DNA of 17,012 nucleotides from CAYVMD01 sp964452465 (GTDB lineage: Bacteria > Armatimonadota > JACIXR01). This document shows positions 13,933 to 17,012 of the stretch, piece after piece. Position numbers and translations under genes: made by a program. Numbering within the stretch: the first letter of the stretch is position 1; every line of letters starts with the position of its first letter. The notes under the pieces are model-generated. The model was not told the DNA's origin. It was given only the letters and a program-made list of their open reading frames with translations, and did no database searches. The DNA lies in assembly GCA_964452465.1 (NCBI GenBank), contig CAYVMD010000044.1, positions 1-17,012 on the forward strand. The letters run 5' to 3'.

Positions 13933-15248
13933 TATCGTTCCAATAATCCCTCGGGGAGCGCCCAGACGCGCACCCAGTCCACATCCATGTGGGAATTGGC
14001 GACCAATCCGGTTAGCGGCCACCAACCGCCGATGTTGTATTCCAGAGTCATATACATGGGGGAGTTGAGATAACTCCTCGGCGTGGGGAATTCCTTTACG
14101 GGTTCGCCATCTATATAGAAAACGCATCTGGTGGGGGTGGCGAGGAAGCCGTAAATGTGCCAATTCTGCCAAGGCTTGGAAACCACCGGCCAGATATCCA
14201 CCTCCGCTTCCTTCGGACCCTCGCCCCAGTTGTGGTTGCGCATGCCGAAGCCTCCATCCTTGTGTTCCTCGTAGGCGTTGCCGTAATACTCGAAGATGTC
14301 GATTTCCTCGGATAGGTTTGAGCCGGGTTTGCCGATGGTGTAAAGGCAGAAGGAAGGCCAGACCCCCAGACCGCCAACTGGCATCTTTACCCTTGCCTCC
14401 CAGTATCCGTATTGCTGAGTGAAACCCGCTCCGGTGGGGTCGAGGGAAAATAGGGAACCTGCATCCCAAACTCCCCACACGCTTTCGCTGATGGCGATGC
14501 CCTCGGAGGCTATGACCGCGGATTTCCCATCGAACCAGGGATCCACGATGTAATTATTGCTCTCCTTGTCCCATCCCAAGGTGTTGGTCATAAGGTAGTA
14601 GGGATGACCGGCGCGCAGGGTGACGCTGGATTTTCCTACCAGAGGAGCATAGACCCAGCCCTCCGGCTGTCCTTTAAGGTCCACGATCGCCTTTGCCACA
14701 TCGTCACCGGTGACCGCGTCGAAGATCCGAATATCGTAGAAACCTTTGGATCCAGGGATGTTGTATCGTCCCAGTTGGCTGATGGTGATGTTGCGTGAAG
14801 GGGTGAACCTCATCCCTACCCAACCTGCGGTGCCCCAGACGAGACCCTCCCTGCTATTTATCTTCGAGCCGAGGGTGAGGATCCTCACCAGCTCTTTGCC
14901 CGACCTGTCCTTCATGCCCACCGGCCCGGCGCAGAAACTGCCTTTGACATCGCTTTGGACCTTAACGGAGAGGGTATTGACCAAAATGCCGTTCTTGACG
15001 ACCATTGAATCCTTGGAGTGGGTCTGGAAACCGATGTACTTTCCCGGCAGGGAGGGGGAGCAGAACCATTTCGCTTCTCCCTTGGGGCTCTTATCCGTCC
15101 AACTCACCTGGTTGAATTCGTCGGCAAAGACCAATTCGAAGCCTTCCACATTCATATTCTTTATATATGGCTTCAAAGGACCCTTGGTGGGCATACCTGC
15201 CGATAAAAGTATGAGGCACGCTCCCATAATGCTCCACATTCTTGCCAT
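13932..15248 (-). CDS. Secreted GH16-family glycoside hydrolase with an inserted module
   Basis: The 438-residue protein has an N-terminal signal peptide (MARMWSIMGACLILLSAG). The GH16 catalytic fold starts at FELVFADEFN (37-46) and resumes at YGYWEARVKMP (280-290). It carries the active site SEEIDIFEYYGN, with nucleophile E315, D317 and acid/base E320 in the ExDxxE pattern. A C-terminal strand, HMDVDWVRVWA (420-430), closes the fold. GH16 enzymes cleave beta-1,3 or beta-1,4 glucans and galactans such as laminarin, lichenan, agar or carrageenan; the substrate cannot be read from this sequence. Residues of about 120-270 form an extra beta-rich module (GWVGMRFTPSRNITISQLG to HPYYLMTN), resembling DUF4082-like sandwich domains and interrupting the catalytic fold. 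ATG 15248 is preceded by GGAGGTGAG. No clear promoter was found. Confidence 0.88.
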   Translation of the reverse strand: MARMWSIMGACLILLSAGMPTKGPLKPYIKNMNVEGFELVFADEFNQVSWTDKSPKGEAKWFCSPSLPGKYIGFQTHSKDSMVVKNGILVNTLSVKVQSDVKGSFCAGPVGMKDRSGKELVRILTLGSKINSREGLVWGTAGWVGMRFTPSRNITISQLGRYNIPGSKGFYDIRIFDAVTGDDVAKAIVDLKGQPEGWVYAPLVGKSSVTLRAGHPYYLMTNTLGWDKESNNYIVDPWFDGKSAVIASEGIAISESVWGVWDAGSLFSLDPTGAGFTQQYGYWEARVKMPVGGLGVWPSFCLYTIGKPGSNLSEEIDIFEYYGNAYEEHKDGGFGMRNHNWGEGPKEAEVDIWPVVSKPWQNWHIYGFLATPTRCVFYIDGEPVKEFPTPRSYLNSPMYMTLEYNIGGWWPLTGLVANSHMDVDWVRVWALPEGLLER

Positions 15249-15316
15249 TTTCTCACCTCCTGCTTCCAAATCAAGCTTATCGTAGCTTTTCAGTCCAACG
15301 TCGTTATTAATGATAA
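15249..15316. other. Region upstream of the GH16 gene
   Basis: Apart from the GH16 ribosome binding site, I see no gene here. On the minus strand AT-rich candidates for a -10 box exist around 15304-15316 (TATCAT), but no matching -35 box was found at proper spacing, so no promoter is claimed. Confidence 0.4.
15252..15260 (-). promoter_or_regulatory. Strong ribosome binding site deciding the GH16 start
   Basis: GGAGGTGAG on the minus strand has its GGAGG core seven bases before the ATG at 15248. The upstream in-frame TTG at 15269 is therefore rejected. Confidence 0.85.
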
Positions 15317-15935
15317 ACTACTTGCGGGATAAGAAGGAAGCCCCGCTTTCCTTTCCCTGACCGTGGAGCAATCAGGACAATATGCTTTAGATTCCTAATA
15401 ATAAGTTTTTATCAAGAGTATCCTGAACTAACGTTTCCTACAACCCTCTCGGTGGTGAGGACGGCTTATCTTGACGACCTCGCTGCTGCCCTGAAATACC
15501 TTTGGATATGAATTGGCATCGGCAGCGCAAGATCTCAACACCTGGTGGGACCTATATTACATAGCATGGGGATCTTACCCTCTTTCGGTTCCGCAGGAAG
15601 TGGCTTATCAATATTACCCCCACGCCGATATCGTCTGCTTTGCAGGTTTGGTAAACTACTATTTCGCCTCCTCCGAAATAAAGAACGCAGCCCTTGCGGT
15701 GATTTCTGCTTGGGAGAAGGCTGTAATATATGCTGGCGAGATACTTACAGAGAGGTATTTTGACCCTTACGATCCCAAGACCCTCATATGTGATACCGGG
15801 CTTTCCATCTACCTGCCGGTTGGTCATCCAGGAGTACCTTGGGAGGATTCCTATCGGGGTCTGCGCTTCCATCAAGAGGCGCCCCGCTGGTTCGAGTTCC
15901 TCCGGAGGATGAACATGCCTCCACCTCCTCCGTAG
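15317..15935 (+). pseudogene. Decayed clostripain (peptidase C11) family fragment
   Basis: Two adjacent reading frames together resemble the C-terminal part of clostripain-family secreted cysteine proteases. The first frame is open from 15317, resembles the family from about 15407, and reads SFYQEYPE, TFPTTLSVVRTAYLDDLA and AALKYLW before a TGA at 15509-15511. The second, in another frame (open from 15495 to 15935), continues ELASAAQDLNTWWDLYYIA and ends with DTGLSIYLP, SYRGLRFHQEAPRWFEFLRR and a run of prolines. The join at about 15509 is consistent with a one-base insertion or two-base deletion. The catalytic His and Cys domain, normally a few hundred residues upstream, is missing: only 259 bases separate the GH16 start from the end of the first fragment. 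A TTG-initiated 140-residue product from 15513 is possible but lacks a ribosome binding site. The family call rests on pattern memory. Confidence 0.65.
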
Positions 15936-16025
15936 GATGAACCCATAGCGACATAATTTAGCGGAACGGATCCTTCAGAAAGAAGCACTATCCCTTTCGA
16001 AATGGAAGGGCAAAGGTAGTCTAAA
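15936..16025. other. Short gap after the pseudogene, no gene seen
   Basis: These 90 bases hold no convincing reading frame. A weak short inverted repeat, CCCTT/AAGGG, lies around 15990-16010 but has no T tract. Confidence 0.5.
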
Positions 16026-16067
16026 AGAGAGGGAGCGCATCTTAAATAATAGATGTGCTCCCTCTCT
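16026..16067. terminator. 17-bp hairpin, probable bidirectional terminator
   Basis: AGAGAGGGAGCGCATCT (16026-16042) pairs with AGATGTGCTCCCTCTCT (16051-16067) in all 17 positions with a single G-T pair, around an eight-base AT loop. On the minus strand the stem is followed by TTTT; on the plus strand by ATTTA. It lies just after the clostripain remnant and overlaps the only upstream ATG of the following reading frame. Confidence 0.65.
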
Positions 16068-17012
16068 ATTTACGCTACTCTGCCGGTTAAAAGGACGGAG
16101 GAGACGGGATTCTGCCTATCGGAGGATTTCTCCCTTCCCGGCTGGCTACTCACCAATGCCATCGCCCATCCCTCCGGCTTCCTCATCCCCCTGCCCAAGG
16201 AGGCAATGGGCACCTCCTTCGGCTCCCTCCCCTGGACCTCTCCTCCCTCCCCTCTCTTCGATATTATCGCCATCCGAGGGAAGGATGACTATTGGCTATC
16301 CTCCAATGACCTCCTCCAGTTCCAACGCATCCCCAATCCCCTCGGCACCACCTTGCCCTCCTTCTACTTCTCCGCCTGGTTCTACGAGGAGCCCAATGCC
16401 AAGCATCAATGGTATCTCTCCCTCGAGTTCTCCTACCCCGGCTATGGGGGAGCGGATAAGGGGCAGGCATTTCGCCTCTCCCTCTCCAATCAGGGACGCC
16501 TCCTCGTTGAGGCTTGGGACGGAGCCAATTGGATGCCCAAGAAGATCCTCGCCCTCCGCAACGCCCAGGAGCCCATTCAGGGATGGTTCGACTTCTGGTG
16601 CTACCCCATCAACCTCCCCGATCGCCTCATCCTCCTCTTCTACGCCGAGAATGCCTCCTCCCTCACCCTTCAAAAGGAGGACCTCGTCATCCCCCAACCC
16701 CAGATCGTCTTCTGGGCGCCCGTCCGCTACCTCCTGAAACTATCCCCCCTCTCCTTCCCCATCGATCCTCTTCCCACCGCCCTCTCCCCCATCTTCACCC
16801 TTCCCTATACCCCCACCATCGCCCCCCAACTATTCATCCTGGGTGACAACGCGGACATTTCCCTCACTGCTCCCGATGGCGCCTCCCAATGGAGCCCCAC
16901 CGACCACGGACCCAACATGAGGGTCAGGGTTTCCCTCTCCCCTCTCGCCTGGGCGAGGCGTTTCCTGGTGAAATTCCCCTCCTCAACAGGCGATTCTCCC
17001 GCCACCCCCACC
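16053..17012 (+). CDS. Unrecognised protein, partial at the right edge, start uncertain
   Basis: One frame is open from the stop codon at 16050-16052 to the window end, 320 codons without a stop. It reads as a protein rich in aromatic residues, proline, leucine and serine, for example DDYWLSSNDLLQFQRIPNPL, FYFSAWFYEEPNAKHQWYL and QPQIVFWAPVRYLLKLSP. No signal peptide, cysteine motif or known domain was recognised. Other frames and the opposite strand here look like low-complexity shadows. The composition is striking: serine is mostly TCC, proline CCC and leucine CTC, giving a C-rich coding strand. The only ATG near the open end, 16053, lies inside the 17-bp hairpin with no ribosome binding site. 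The next in-frame ATG is at 16206. The gene may start at either, or be a 5'-truncated remnant. A virion or surface protein is conceivable but unsupported. Confidence 0.6.
   Translation, partial: MCSLSIYATLPVKRTEETGFCLSEDFSLPGWLLTNAIAHPSGFLIPLPKEAMGTSFGSLPWTSPPSPLFDIIAIRGKDDYWLSSNDLLQFQRIPNPLGTTLPSFYFSAWFYEEPNAKHQWYLSLEFSYPGYGGADKGQAFRLSLSNQGRLLVEAWDGANWMPKKILALRNAQEPIQGWFDFWCYPINLPDRLILLFYAENASSLTLQKEDLVIPQPQIVFWAPVRYLLKLSPLSFPIDPLPTALSPIFTLPYTPTIAPQLFILGDNADISLTAPDGASQWSPTDHGPNMRVRVSLSPLAWARRFLVKFPSSTGDSPATPT

Noticed and set aside
16156..16737. Plus-strand 193-residue frame rich in Ser and Pro
   Set aside because: It is a shadow caused by C/T-rich sequence; the frame beginning at 16053 has normal protein character and stays open to the edge.
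1..17012. CRISPR arrays, tRNA genes, transposases or phage integrases
   Set aside because: No regularly spaced repeats, cloverleaf-like sequences or transposase/integrase motifs were seen on either strand.

Overview
The window is a gene-dense stretch of bacterial chromosome. The organism looks like an uncultured, probably thermophilic bacterium outside the well-studied phyla, for example an Armatimonadota-like lineage. That placement is inference at low confidence. It rests on the gene mix: a DUF1854 protein with its ABC transporter, uroporphyrinogen-decarboxylase-like and fucose-isomerase-like enzymes, a split archaeal-type glutamate synthase, and clostripain and GH16 secreted proteins. Bacterial hallmarks are Shine-Dalgarno sequences, sigma-70-like promoters and intrinsic terminators. 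No tRNA, rRNA, CRISPR array or transposase gene was seen.

Layout. (1) 1-159, minus strand: the N-terminus of a secreted protein running off the left edge. (2) 160-403: AT-rich divergent promoter region with two good promoters and a 16-bp palindrome. (3) 404-7371, plus strand: a tight run of five genes: ABC exporter with an added N-terminal domain and zinc ribbon, DUF1854 protein, URO-D-like protein, L-fucose isomerase-like protein and RqcH/NFACT. (4) 7355-8384: a strong promoter and a ROK-family sugar kinase. (5) 8385-8610: a structured leader ending in a strong intrinsic terminator. (6) 8611-13888, plus strand: five translationally coupled genes for a split glutamate synthase: a 16-cysteine ferredoxin, an FAD/NAD oxidoreductase, the GltB1-type glutaminase, the GltB2-type FMN/Fe-S synthase and the GltB3-type GXGXG protein. 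(7) 13932-15248, minus strand: a secreted GH16 glycoside hydrolase with an extra module inside the catalytic domain. (8) About 15317-15935, plus strand: a decayed clostripain-family fragment with a frameshift and no catalytic part. (9) 16026-16067: a 17-bp hairpin. (10) 16053-17012, plus strand: a long unrecognised reading frame running off the right edge.

How the genes fit together. The glutamate synthase operon should make glutamate from glutamine and 2-oxoglutarate. Electrons would pass from a pyridine nucleotide through the FAD protein and the multi-cluster ferredoxin to GltB2. Ammonia would come from GltB1.

The most interesting non-coding element is the leader upstream of this operon. 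A terminator lies only 30 bases before the first start codon, and an upstream hairpin shares bases with an alternative pairing that would break the terminator. This is the logic of a transcription attenuator or riboswitch, and I could not match it to a known class.
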